Assembly: GCA_015152555.1 (NCBI GenBank)
Contig: SUTS01000011.1
Location: 22,111 to 86,110, forward strand
Reading direction: 5' to 3'
DNA from: Cyanobacteria bacterium SIG26
Lineage (GTDB): Bacteria; Cyanobacteriota; Vampirovibrionia; Gastranaerophilales; Gastranaerophilaceae
Length of the DNA: 64,000 bases
Made by a program: the position numbers and the translations under genes. The notes under the pieces were generated by a model. It saw only the letters and a program-made list of their open reading frames with translations. It was not told the DNA's origin and made no database searches. Below are positions 37,764 to 46,869 of this stretch, one piece after another (position 1 is the stretch's first letter; every line of letters begins with the position of its first letter).

Positions 37764-38407
37764 AGAAGAATTTATTAATTGTAGAAGATCATGAATTAAC
37801 AAGGTTTGGTTTGAAAACAACATTTGAAGATGTTGATTATGTCGATGCGATTTACGAAGCTTCATCTGCAGAAGATGCAATAGAAATTTTTAAAACTAAT
37901 TCAATAGATGTTGTAATTATGGATTTGGGTTTGCCAAATATGAACGGTATTGAAGCTACTCAAGTAATTCGCAATATAAATTCAAATGCAAAAGTTATTA
38001 TTTTAACTTCTCATAATGATGAAAAAGAAGTTTTAAATAGTTTAAAAGCGGGAGCTAATGCTTATTGTTCAAAAGAAATTAATTTGCAAAGACTAGTGCA
38101 GGTTGTTCAGTCTGTAGCTGATGGTGCTGCGTGGTTTGATCCAAGCATCGCACATATTGTTTTACAAGCAACTGCAAATTCTAAAGTCGGAGAACCGGAT
38201 ACAAATTACAAAAATTATGATTTAACAGCGAGGGAAGCTCAAATTTTGAAACTTATGACTGAAGGGCATAGTAATATGGAAATTGCTCAACATCTTGTAA
38301 TAAGTGTAAATACGACTAAAGCTCACGTTGCAAATATTTTGCAAAAACTGGAAGTAGATGATAGGTTACAAGCTGCGTTAAAAGCATTAAAGTACAAAAT
38401 TGTATAA
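37760..38407 (+). CDS. NarL/LuxR-family response regulator
   Basis: Receiver plus LuxR HTH (LTAREAQILKLMTEGHSNMEIAQHLVISVNTTKAHVANILQKL). Confidence 0.92.
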   Translation: MKKNLLIVEDHELTRFGLKTTFEDVDYVDAIYEASSAEDAIEIFKTNSIDVVIMDLGLPNMNGIEATQVIRNINSNAKVIILTSHNDEKEVLNSLKAGANAYCSKEINLQRLVQVVQSVADGAAWFDPSIAHIVLQATANSKVGEPDTNYKNYDLTAREAQILKLMTEGHSNMEIAQHLVISVNTTKAHVANILQKLEVDDRLQAALKALKYKIV

Positions 38408-38421
38408 TAAAGGACTTTACA

Positions 38422-39048
38422 ATGACAGACTTAGTGAAAATTCTGTTAGTTGATGACAATCCAAAATTTTTGGAAGATGTTTTGCCGTATTATGGGTATG
38501 AAGTTACTGTAGCCAATGATGGTTCGCGAGCTTTAGAAGTATTAAATTCCGGTAAAACTTTTGATTTGATTTTGTTAGATATAATGATGCCAAAATTAAA
38601 CGGATGGGAAACCTTAAAACAAATCCGTAAAAGCGAAGTTTATGGTGAAATCCCTGTTATAATGTTAACTGCAGTTAATGAAGAACAAAAAATGGTCAAA
38701 GGTTTGAAAATCGGTGCGGATGATTATATCATAAAGCCCTTTGTTTTACCCAATTTATTAGCCAGAATTGAAGCTGTATTACGACGGGCTAAATGTACTT
38801 ATAGCAGAGCTTCACTTCGTAATGTTACAAATAAGCAAAAATGTAATATTAATGCCTTGACTGGGAGAGAAAAAGATGTTTTATTATTAGTTACGCAAGG
38901 TGATAGTAACAAGACAATAGCTGACAAGCTGGTTCTGAGTGAAGTTACTGTTAAATGCCATCTAAATAGTATATTTAAAAAAATGAATGTAACAAACCGA
39001 ACACAAGCTGTATTACTCGCAATGCAGATGAATTTAGTAGAAAAATAA
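38422..39048 (+). CDS. response regulator with LuxR-type HTH
   Basis: KILLVDDNPKFLEDVL...LDIMMPKLNGWETL...GADDYIIKPFVLPNLLARIEAVLRRAK; LTGREKDVLLLVTQGDSNKTIADKLVLSEVTVKCHLNSIFKKM. Confidence 0.9.
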   Translation: MTDLVKILLVDDNPKFLEDVLPYYGYEVTVANDGSRALEVLNSGKTFDLILLDIMMPKLNGWETLKQIRKSEVYGEIPVIMLTAVNEEQKMVKGLKIGADDYIIKPFVLPNLLARIEAVLRRAKCTYSRASLRNVTNKQKCNINALTGREKDVLLLVTQGDSNKTIADKLVLSEVTVKCHLNSIFKKMNVTNRTQAVLLAMQMNLVEK

Positions 39049-39070
39049 ATATATATTTAAGGAGATAAGA

Positions 39071-39601
39071 ATGTTAGATTATACAAAAGAAGAATTATTA
39101 TCTTTGATAGAAAATACCCCAGAAAGATTTAATGAATGGAAGCAAGATAGGGATGATGTTGATTTGAGTGAAGTTGATTTTTCTAATATGATGATTAGGG
39201 AAGTTGATTTTTCAGATGTTGATTTGAATTCAAGTTCTTTTTCTGATTGTAATTTAACATTGGTGAATTTTTATGGAGCAGATTTAACTGCGGTTGATTT
39301 TACGAGAGCTGTAGTCACAGAATGTGATTTTTCAGAAAGTATTTTGACTGGTGCAGATTGTTCGTATGCACAGATGACATATTGTAATTTTACTGATTGT
39401 GATATGGCAGGTACAGTTTTGTCTGAAACTAATTTAACAAGTTCAGATTTGACTGCCGCTGAAAATTTGAGTTCTGCAAGGTACGATGAAGATACTATTT
39501 GGCCTGATGATGATATGATGCCAAATGATTTTGATACGTCTTGTCGCGATGATTTATCTTCATTAAAAGATGATGAAGATATTATGGTTGAAGATTACTA
39601 A
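39071..39601 (+). CDS. acidic pentapeptide-repeat protein
   Basis: VDFSNMMIREVDFSDVDLNSSSFSDCNLTLVNFYGADLTAVDFTRAVV... Confidence 0.85.
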   Translation: MLDYTKEELLSLIENTPERFNEWKQDRDDVDLSEVDFSNMMIREVDFSDVDLNSSSFSDCNLTLVNFYGADLTAVDFTRAVVTECDFSESILTGADCSYAQMTYCNFTDCDMAGTVLSETNLTSSDLTAAENLSSARYDEDTIWPDDDMMPNDFDTSCRDDLSSLKDDEDIMVEDY

Positions 39602-39627
39602 TAAATTATCTCAAAAAGGAGAAAAAT

Positions 39628-40374
39628 ATGATAAAAGTTGCAGTTTGTGGTGCTTATGGCAAGATGGGCCAAGAGGTTTGTGCCGCAGTTGAAGCCGATT
39701 TAAATACAGAATTAGTTGCTAGAATTGATATTCAAGGCGATGCTTATAGGACTATTGAAGACGCCAAAAAAGATTGTGAAATAGATGTGTTAGTCGATTT
39801 TACACAACCTGCTTCGATTTATGAAAATGCAAAATATTGTTTAAATAATGGGATTAATATTGTAATTGGTACAACCGGATTAAAAGACGAAGAAATCGAA
39901 GAACTTAAAAAACTTTCTGAAACTAATAACACTGGATGTTTGATTGCACCGAATTTTTCTACCGGTGCGGTTTTGATGATGATGTTTTCTCAAATGGCGG
40001 CAAAGTATTTTGATAATGCTGAAATTATTGAACTTCATCATAATCAGAAAAAAGACGCGCCTTCAGGTACTGCTATAAAAACTGCATTGATGATGTCAGA
40101 GGCAAAAGAAAGTTTTAAAAAGGGAAATTGCGCTGAAGTTGAAACTATAGAGGGTTCTCGTGGCGGAACTTCATATTCTGATATTCAAATACATTCTGTT
40201 AGAATGCCCGGATATATCGCGTCCCAAGAGGTTATTTTTGGTTCATCCGGTCAAATTTTTAAAATAAGACATGATTCAATGGACAGAAAATGTTATATGG
40301 GTGGTGTTTTACTAGCGGTTAAACACGTTGCAGCTCATAAAGATTTTATTTATGGTTTAGAAAATATAATGTAA
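39628..40374 (+). CDS. dapB: 4-hydroxy-tetrahydrodipicolinate reductase
   Basis: VAVCGAYGKMGQEV, ELHHNQKKDAPSGTA. Confidence 0.97.
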   Translation: MIKVAVCGAYGKMGQEVCAAVEADLNTELVARIDIQGDAYRTIEDAKKDCEIDVLVDFTQPASIYENAKYCLNNGINIVIGTTGLKDEEIEELKKLSETNNTGCLIAPNFSTGAVLMMMFSQMAAKYFDNAEIIELHHNQKKDAPSGTAIKTALMMSEAKESFKKGNCAEVETIEGSRGGTSYSDIQIHSVRMPGYIASQEVIFGSSGQIFKIRHDSMDRKCYMGGVLLAVKHVAAHKDFIYGLENIM

Positions 40375-40422
40375 GGATTTGTGGATTTTTGCAAAAAAAA
40401 TTGTCCATGATAAGATTAACTT

Positions 40423-41751
40423 ATGAAAAGAAAACCGATAGTTGCAATAGTAGGACGACCAAATGTAGGTAAATCAACTTTCGTCAATCGTTTAGTTGGC
40501 GCAAGACAGTCTATTGTTGATGATTTACCTGGGGTTACTCGTGATAGAATTTATTTTGATGTTGAATGGCAAAATAAAGTTTTTACTGTAATTGATACTG
40601 GTGGTATTATTCCCGGTGATGAAGATGATATTATGGTTTCAATTTTTGATCAGGCTAAATTAGCTTGCGAGGAAGCCGAAAAAATTATTTTTATTGTTGA
40701 TGGACACGAGGGTGTTAACCCTGTTGATTATGATATTGCAAATATCTTACGACAATCAGGTAAACCTATTTTTCTTGCGGTGAATAAATGTGATAATCCA
40801 GATTCTTTAATGATGACAAGTGATTTCTATTCGCTAGCTTTAGGTGATCCTGTAGGTATTTCTGCACTTCACGGAAGTGGTGGTGTTGGTGATTTATTGG
40901 AACTTGTCACAGAAGATTTTGAAATTATCGAAGATGTACAAGAAGATAAACGTATTAGAATTGCGATTGTTGGTCGTCCAAATGCTGGTAAATCTTCGAT
41001 TGTTAATGCTCTATTAAATACAGATAGAGTGATTGTTTCCGATGTTTCTGGTACTACAAGAGATAGTATTGATAGTTATGTTAATTATAAAGACAATGAA
41101 TTTATTATAGTAGATACTGCTGGTATTAGAAAAAAATCTAAAGTCGATTATGGTGTTGAGAAATTTGCGGTTGATAGAGCGATTAGATCTATCAGAGAAT
41201 GTGATGTTGCGCTTTTGGTTATTGATGCAAAAGAAGGTATTTCTGATCAAGATAAAAAGATTTCTTCTATTATTACCGAATCCGGTAAAGGGCTTATTGT
41301 AGCGATAAATAAGTGGGATTTAATTGAAGAAAAACAAGCTAATACTATTAATAAATTTGAAAAAGAATTAGCGGTTGATATTCCGTTTTTGAGTTTTGCA
41401 CCAAAAATCTTTATTAGTGCAGTGACAAAACAACGTTTGGGTCAGATTTTTGAAAAATCTATGGAAGTATATGAGCAATGTACAAAACGTGTTTCTACAG
41501 GATTATTGAATAAGGTTATTAATGAAGCTTATGCCTTAAATCCACCTACAAGTTTTAAAGGTAAACGTTTAAAAATATATTATGTCACTCAAGCTAAAAC
41601 TCAACCGCCAACATTTGTATTGTTTGTGAATAATGAAGAACTATTGAAAGACAGTTACAAACGTTATTTAGAAAACAAATTGCGCGAGGCATTTGGTTTC
41701 TTTGGAACTCCTATAAGAATTTCGGTTCGAGAACGCGGTGAAAAGAAATAA
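40423..41751 (+). CDS. der: ribosome biogenesis GTPase Der (EngA)
   Basis: Two G domains: GRPNVGKSTFVNRL and GRPNAGKSSIVNAL. Confidence 0.97.
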   Translation: MKRKPIVAIVGRPNVGKSTFVNRLVGARQSIVDDLPGVTRDRIYFDVEWQNKVFTVIDTGGIIPGDEDDIMVSIFDQAKLACEEAEKIIFIVDGHEGVNPVDYDIANILRQSGKPIFLAVNKCDNPDSLMMTSDFYSLALGDPVGISALHGSGGVGDLLELVTEDFEIIEDVQEDKRIRIAIVGRPNAGKSSIVNALLNTDRVIVSDVSGTTRDSIDSYVNYKDNEFIIVDTAGIRKKSKVDYGVEKFAVDRAIRSIRECDVALLVIDAKEGISDQDKKISSIITESGKGLIVAINKWDLIEEKQANTINKFEKELAVDIPFLSFAPKIFISAVTKQRLGQIFEKSMEVYEQCTKRVSTGLLNKVINEAYALNPPTSFKGKRLKIYYVTQAKTQPPTFVLFVNNEELLKDSYKRYLENKLREAFGFFGTPIRISVRERGEKK

Positions 41752-41756
41752 GATTT

Positions 41757-42107
41757 TTATTCCTTAATTCGATGTTTTTCTACAAGTCTAATATATTTTT
41801 TGTAATCTTTTCCCCAATCTTTAAGTGCGTCTAAAACGGGTAGCATACTGTAGCCAATATCTGTTAAGGTGTATTCGACTTTGGGCGGGGTTTGCGGGTA
41901 AACCTCTCGATGTAAAAGTTCTAATTCTTCAAGTTCGCGCAGTTTTGCTGTAAGTACTTTTTGTGTAATTCCTTTAACTGATTTTTTTAACTCATTAAAA
42001 CGTTTTGTTCCTGTTAATAAATCTCTTATAATTAGAACTTTCCATTTGCAGCCAAGCATTTTTAAGGTGGTTTCAATCGGACATTTTGGTAAATCTTTGT
42101 AGTTCAT
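41757..42107 (-). CDS. HxlR-family transcriptional regulator
   Basis: CPIETTLKMLGCKWKVLIIRDLLTGTKRFNELKKSVKGITQKVLTAKLREL. Confidence 0.92.
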   Translation of the reverse strand: MNYKDLPKCPIETTLKMLGCKWKVLIIRDLLTGTKRFNELKKSVKGITQKVLTAKLRELEELELLHREVYPQTPPKVEYTLTDIGYSMLPVLDALKDWGKDYKKYIRLVEKHRIKE

Positions 42108-42181
42108 AGTTTAAAATCTTTCGGTATCTTTTAGTTACTGTCACGAAATGTATTGTAACACACTGTTTATAAGGAATGCAA

Positions 42182-43267
42182 CTATATTAAGTCTGAAATG
42201 TGTTTTTTTAATTCTTCGAGTGTAAATGAGTATTCTTTTACACTTGCGTATTGGCTAGGCAGTATAAATTTGACGTGTTTGCCCGTTGCTTTTTTATCTG
42301 TTGACATAATTTTTAAAACATTGTTAATATCGAATTTTTTAATAGTTGTATAATTGAATTTTTTGATTAAATCTTCGCAAAGGAAAATATATTGTTTATC
42401 TGTGATATTTAATTTTTGGGCAAGCGTGAGAGCAAAGCGTATTCCTTCGACAACGCAGTGTCCGTGGGTAAATTTTTTATATTTAGTTAGATTTTCTATA
42501 GCGTGTCCGTAGGTGTGGCCATAATTTAAAATTATTCTTAGTCCATTTTCTTTTTCATCTTGTTGAACAACTGCTATTTTTAGTTCAACACACATCTTTA
42601 TTAAATTTTTTAGGGTTAGAATATCTTTTGATAAGATTTTGTCAGTGTGTTCGTTTAAGAAGTTTATCAAATGAGCTTCTTCGTGCGGTTTACAATTTTT
42701 TTCAATAAATCCATATTTAATAACTTCTCCAAGTCCGCTTTTAAATTGTTTTTCGTCAAGAGTTTTTATGAAATTAACATTGATAAAAACTGCTTTTGGT
42801 TGATAAAATGCGCCGATTAAATTTTTGCCATAATTAGAATTTATTGCAACTTTTCCGCCCACAGAACTGTCTGTAGCTGCCAATAGTGTTGTTGGAACTT
42901 GAATAAAATTTATTCCTCTCATATATGTAGAAGCTACAAATCCGGCTAAATCGCCAACAACTCCTCCACCGATTGCAATAATCGCATCTTCTCTTTTTAA
43001 ATTTTTTGATAATGCAAAGTTTAAGATTTTTAAGTAATTTTTATCATTTTTTTGTTCTTCACCATCTTTTAGGATAAATATTTTATCCTTAGGAAAATCT
43101 AAGGTTTTGCCGTATAGTTGATAAACTTTTTTGCTAATAACAATAATATAGTTTTTGTAATCAATTTCATTAAGGATAGATTCTCTTAGGCGTTCTATAT
43201 CGTCATTTTTTATATATATTGGGTAGTTTAGTTCTATACCTTTAATATGTACGGATAAGTTTATCAT
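42182..43267 (-). CDS. aroB: 3-dehydroquinate synthase
   Basis: DAIIAIGGGVVGDLAGFVASTYMRGINFIQVPTTLLAATDSSVGGKVAIN. Confidence 0.96.
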   Translation of the reverse strand: MINLSVHIKGIELNYPIYIKNDDIERLRESILNEIDYKNYIIVISKKVYQLYGKTLDFPKDKIFILKDGEEQKNDKNYLKILNFALSKNLKREDAIIAIGGGVVGDLAGFVASTYMRGINFIQVPTTLLAATDSSVGGKVAINSNYGKNLIGAFYQPKAVFINVNFIKTLDEKQFKSGLGEVIKYGFIEKNCKPHEEAHLINFLNEHTDKILSKDILTLKNLIKMCVELKIAVVQQDEKENGLRIILNYGHTYGHAIENLTKYKKFTHGHCVVEGIRFALTLAQKLNITDKQYIFLCEDLIKKFNYTTIKKFDINNVLKIMSTDKKATGKHVKFILPSQYASVKEYSFTLEELKKHISDLI

Positions 43268-43765
43268 CTATAAAACTCCTATAATCTCGTTTATTATATC
43301 TTGTGGATTTTTGTCATCAGTGATTATTGTATATGTTGCAGTTTGATAATTTTGCTCTCTATTTGTAAGAATTTCTTTTATATTTTCTATATTCATATTA
43401 CCACAAAGAAGCGGGCGAGATGTATCGTTTTTAACCCTGTTAAAGATGGTTTCGGGTGATGTTTTTAGGTAAATAACAACAAAATTATTCAATAAATAAG
43501 TACGAGTTTTTTCGTTTTCAAAAGCGCCGCCACCAAGAGAGATAATTTGGTTTTCGGGATTACATTTTTTGAGAATAATTTTTTCTTCTAATTGTCTAAA
43601 ATATTTTTCGCCTTTGGTTTTAAATATTTCAGAGATAGTAGTTTTTTCTTGAGATTCTATTAAATTATCTATTTCGAGGATTTGCGTGTTTAATTTTTCG
43701 GCTAATATTTTGCCGATTGTAGATTTTCCGCAACCCATCATACCTGTTAAGACAATTGATTTCAT
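43268..43765 (-). CDS. aroK: shikimate kinase
   Basis: LTGMMGCGKSTIGKILAEKL; ISLGGGAF; adjacent to aroB. Confidence 0.94.
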   Translation of the reverse strand: MKSIVLTGMMGCGKSTIGKILAEKLNTQILEIDNLIESQEKTTISEIFKTKGEKYFRQLEEKIILKKCNPENQIISLGGGAFENEKTRTYLLNNFVVIYLKTSPETIFNRVKNDTSRPLLCGNMNIENIKEILTNREQNYQTATYTIITDDKNPQDIINEIIGVL

Positions 43766-43861
43766 AAATTTATAATAACTTAAATTTACGAAAAAATAAA
43801 TAACTTAATCTTTTTGACTTATTATTTTGCTGGGGTATGATTGGGAAAAGAGGATAGCTTT

Positions 43862-44647
43862 ATGTATAAAAAAATATTAGCATTATTATTTTTGGTAGTT
43901 TTGGCTTGTACGGGTTGCGGGAAGTCAGAAGATGAACTTGTTGTAAACAATTTGTCTGATATAATTGTGCGCGGGAAAATAATTGTTGGGGTTAAGACTG
44001 ATGCATATCCGTTTGGTTATATTGATAATAAAGGTAATTATGCGGGATATGATGTTGCATTAGGTAAATTGATTGCAAAAGGGCTTTTGGGTGATGAAAG
44101 TAAGATTTCGTTTGTACCGGTTACAGCTTCAGATAGGGTTATGAAATTATATTCCGGTGATGTTGATATGTTGATTGCAACAATGTCAGTTACTCCAAAG
44201 CGTCAGGAAATTTTAGATTTTTCACATTCTTATTATACTGCGGGTCAAGCATTACTTGTAAAAAAAGGTAGTAACATTAAGTCTTTAAAAAATTTGAGTG
44301 GCAAGCGTGTGATTATAGTATATGGCTCCACTGCGGAAAACAGTTTGAGAGCGGCCGTGCCAAATGTCGGAATAATTGGATATAAGACGTATCCTGCTGC
44401 CTATCAAGCTTTAAAGGCAGGTAAAGCGGATGCAATAATTTCGGATGATTCAATTTTGTTGGGATTTTCATTAAATGATGATAGTGTTAAATTATTGCCT
44501 AAAAGGTATTCAAAAGAACCTTATTCAATAGCGTTTAGAAAAGGTGATGAATCAAAAGATTTGATAAAGGAAGTTAATAGTATTATAGAGACTGAGACTA
44601 GAAATGGGAATTTAAGACGAATTCAGAAAAGTATGGGAATTCGATAA
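43862..44647 (+). CDS. amino-acid ABC transporter substrate-binding lipoprotein
   Basis: Lipobox LACTGC; GKIIVGVKTDAYPFGYIDNKGNYAGYDVALGKLIAK. Confidence 0.88.
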   Translation: MYKKILALLFLVVLACTGCGKSEDELVVNNLSDIIVRGKIIVGVKTDAYPFGYIDNKGNYAGYDVALGKLIAKGLLGDESKISFVPVTASDRVMKLYSGDVDMLIATMSVTPKRQEILDFSHSYYTAGQALLVKKGSNIKSLKNLSGKRVIIVYGSTAENSLRAAVPNVGIIGYKTYPAAYQALKAGKADAIISDDSILLGFSLNDDSVKLLPKRYSKEPYSIAFRKGDESKDLIKEVNSIIETETRNGNLRRIQKSMGIR

Positions 44648-44718
44648 ATTTATAGCAACATTTACCCCTCACCCTAGCCCTCTCCCCAAGGAGAGGGAAC
44701 TTTCATATCACTTCCTAC

Positions 44719-44825
44719 AAAATAATTTGCAAAATCCTCAAAACCCTCCAATTGTAACAAAATGTAAATATGAGTTCAAGCAGGCTCAAACCTTGTTATG
44801 CCCTATATGATGTGGTGGGGTGGGG
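44719..44825 (+). repeat. dispersed intergenic repeat, copy 1 (leader of prepilin gene)
   Basis: AATTTGCAAAATCCTC..CAATTGTAACAAAATGTAAATATGAGTT..GGCTCAAACC..GCCCTATATGAT..GTGGTGGGGTGGGG; related copy at 54802-54926. Confidence 0.85.
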
Positions 44826-44897
44826 TGTATTAGATTGTTTTTTATTTCTCGCCATTTTATAATGTATGACAGAGTTGGTATTGATGGAGGGTTATTT

Positions 44898-45680
44898 ATG
44901 TTAAATAAACGTTTTGGGTTTACTCTGGCGGAAGTGTTAATTACGCTTGGGATTGTCGGAATCGTTGCAGCGATGACAGTTCCTACACTAATAAATAATT
45001 ATAAAGAAAAAGTTCGTGTTAATAAATTAAAAAAATCTTATGCAGTTTTAACAAGTGCGTTTAATTTAGCTAAAAATGAATTTGGCGAGGTTGCTCAATG
45101 GGGGTTGCCCGCTTCATCTGATACTCAAAATTACACAATTGCGATTGGGGATAAGTTAAGAACATTTATGAAGGTTGATAGGATATGTTCTACAAGAAAT
45201 GAATTTCAAAAATGTTTTACCGGAGGATATAGTGGGACAAAAGAGTTTAGAAATGGTTTTTTAGATGGTACAGGGCATGCTGGTGCTAGTTACCATTCAT
45301 TTGTTTCAAACGGTATAACTTATGGTATTAGTTCTTATTATAATGATTTATCAAATATAAAGGGGATAAATAAAGTTTATTATGCAGGGATTACGGTATA
45401 TATAGAGCCATATTTGCATGTAAATGCGGGGTATACATATGGCAAAAATGTCTTTCAATTTTTATTGACTGATAAAGGAATATTACCTGCGGGGGATGGA
45501 GATAATCTTCCTGAGGTATGGTATAAATATGTATCACTCCCTTTCAAAGTATTTTGTGTACAACCAAGTGGAAAATTTGGTAGGGGGCAAGGTTGCACCG
45601 ATTGGGTGATTAAAAAGGGAAATATGGATTACTTGAAATGTCCTGAAAAAATTGCCGCAGGAGCTTCCGGTTGTAAGTAA
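44898..45680 (+). CDS. prepilin-type N-terminal methylation domain protein (type II/IV pseudopilin-like)
   Basis: MLNKRFGFTLAEVLITLGIVGIVAAMTVPTLINNYKEKV. Confidence 0.9.
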   Translation: MLNKRFGFTLAEVLITLGIVGIVAAMTVPTLINNYKEKVRVNKLKKSYAVLTSAFNLAKNEFGEVAQWGLPASSDTQNYTIAIGDKLRTFMKVDRICSTRNEFQKCFTGGYSGTKEFRNGFLDGTGHAGASYHSFVSNGITYGISSYYNDLSNIKGINKVYYAGITVYIEPYLHVNAGYTYGKNVFQFLLTDKGILPAGDGDNLPEVWYKYVSLPFKVFCVQPSGKFGRGQGCTDWVIKKGNMDYLKCPEKIAAGASGCK

Positions 45681-45689
45681 ATGGGTTTG

Positions 45690-46793
45690 TTATAATTTGA
45701 AAAATTCTTTGGCTAAAGTAATTTCTTCGGTTTTACTTATTGAAGGATTTTTTAATTTTTCTTTCAAAATATAGTCAAAACATTGTTGATATTTTGGTGA
45801 AGGTTTTATTCCTAATTTTCGCAAATCTTCACCTGTAATTTTTAGTTTAATTTTGCGTAAATTTTCCAAATATTTTGTTGCCATTTTAGGGTTTTTGGTG
45901 GCGAACATTATTATGGATTCAAGGTTTGCGCCTTCAAAGGTTTTATAAATTTTATAATCATTATCCTCAAAATTTTGACAAGATTTTTGCAAATTTTGGT
46001 AATCATTTATAATATTTTTTTCTATTTTTGTTAGTGGTAATTTTTCGATTCCTTCAAAAAGTCCAGCATAAATTATCCAAATGTTTTTTGGTGAATATTT
46101 ATTTATCCAATCTTCTAAATTTATTGTTGGTAGTTCAAATTTTTGTGGTGCGAGAATTTTGTATATTTTATCGTTTACAAATTTTTCGAAAGCAAGCTGA
46201 GAGTTAAGATTAAAAGTTTCCATTAATTCTTTTTTTAATCTTTTATATGACATATCATAGTTTATGTTATTCAAATAATCATTTTGAAGTTTTTTTGTAT
46301 GAGGGTCAAGTTCAAATCCAAAACGTACCGAAAATTTAAGTCCGCGCACAATTCTTGTTGGGTCATCAACAAAACTTTTATCGTGTAAAATCCTGAGAGT
46401 TTTGTTATTTAAATCTTTTATCCCGTCAACAAGATCAATAATTTCTCCTGTTAGTGTGGATTTTGCAAGTGCATTAATAGTAAAATCCCGACGCATAACA
46501 TCTTCTTTTAAACTGCAACCGATATTTTCAACAACGGGTAAGTGTCCTTTGTTTGGATAAATTTCATTCCTTGTTGATGCTATATCTATTTCTTTGTCGT
46601 TGAGTTTAATTCTTACTGTGCCGAATGGTTCATTTATTTGGAGAATTTCGGCATTATCAATAGATTGTGCGAATTTAATAGCGTCACCGACATAAGTTAT
46701 ATCGATGTCAAAACTTTTCTTGTTCAAAAGTTCATCTCTAACGACTCCGCCTATAAAAAATAAGTTTTTATCCTGTATATTGATGATGTTCAT
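45690..46793 (-). CDS. CCA tRNA nucleotidyltransferase / poly(A) polymerase family
   Basis: LFFIGGVVRDELLNKKSFDIDITYVGDA; RRDFTINALA; DPTRIVRGLKFSVRFGFELD. Confidence 0.92.
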   Translation of the reverse strand: MNIINIQDKNLFFIGGVVRDELLNKKSFDIDITYVGDAIKFAQSIDNAEILQINEPFGTVRIKLNDKEIDIASTRNEIYPNKGHLPVVENIGCSLKEDVMRRDFTINALAKSTLTGEIIDLVDGIKDLNNKTLRILHDKSFVDDPTRIVRGLKFSVRFGFELDPHTKKLQNDYLNNINYDMSYKRLKKELMETFNLNSQLAFEKFVNDKIYKILAPQKFELPTINLEDWINKYSPKNIWIIYAGLFEGIEKLPLTKIEKNIINDYQNLQKSCQNFEDNDYKIYKTFEGANLESIIMFATKNPKMATKYLENLRKIKLKITGEDLRKLGIKPSPKYQQCFDYILKEKLKNPSISKTEEITLAKEFFKL

Positions 46794-46869
46794 ACCTTGA
46801 TTTTAACGTAAAATAGTGTAAAATGGAAGATATTAATCTTGTTAAAATATTAGTAGGCAGAGGGTAAAG

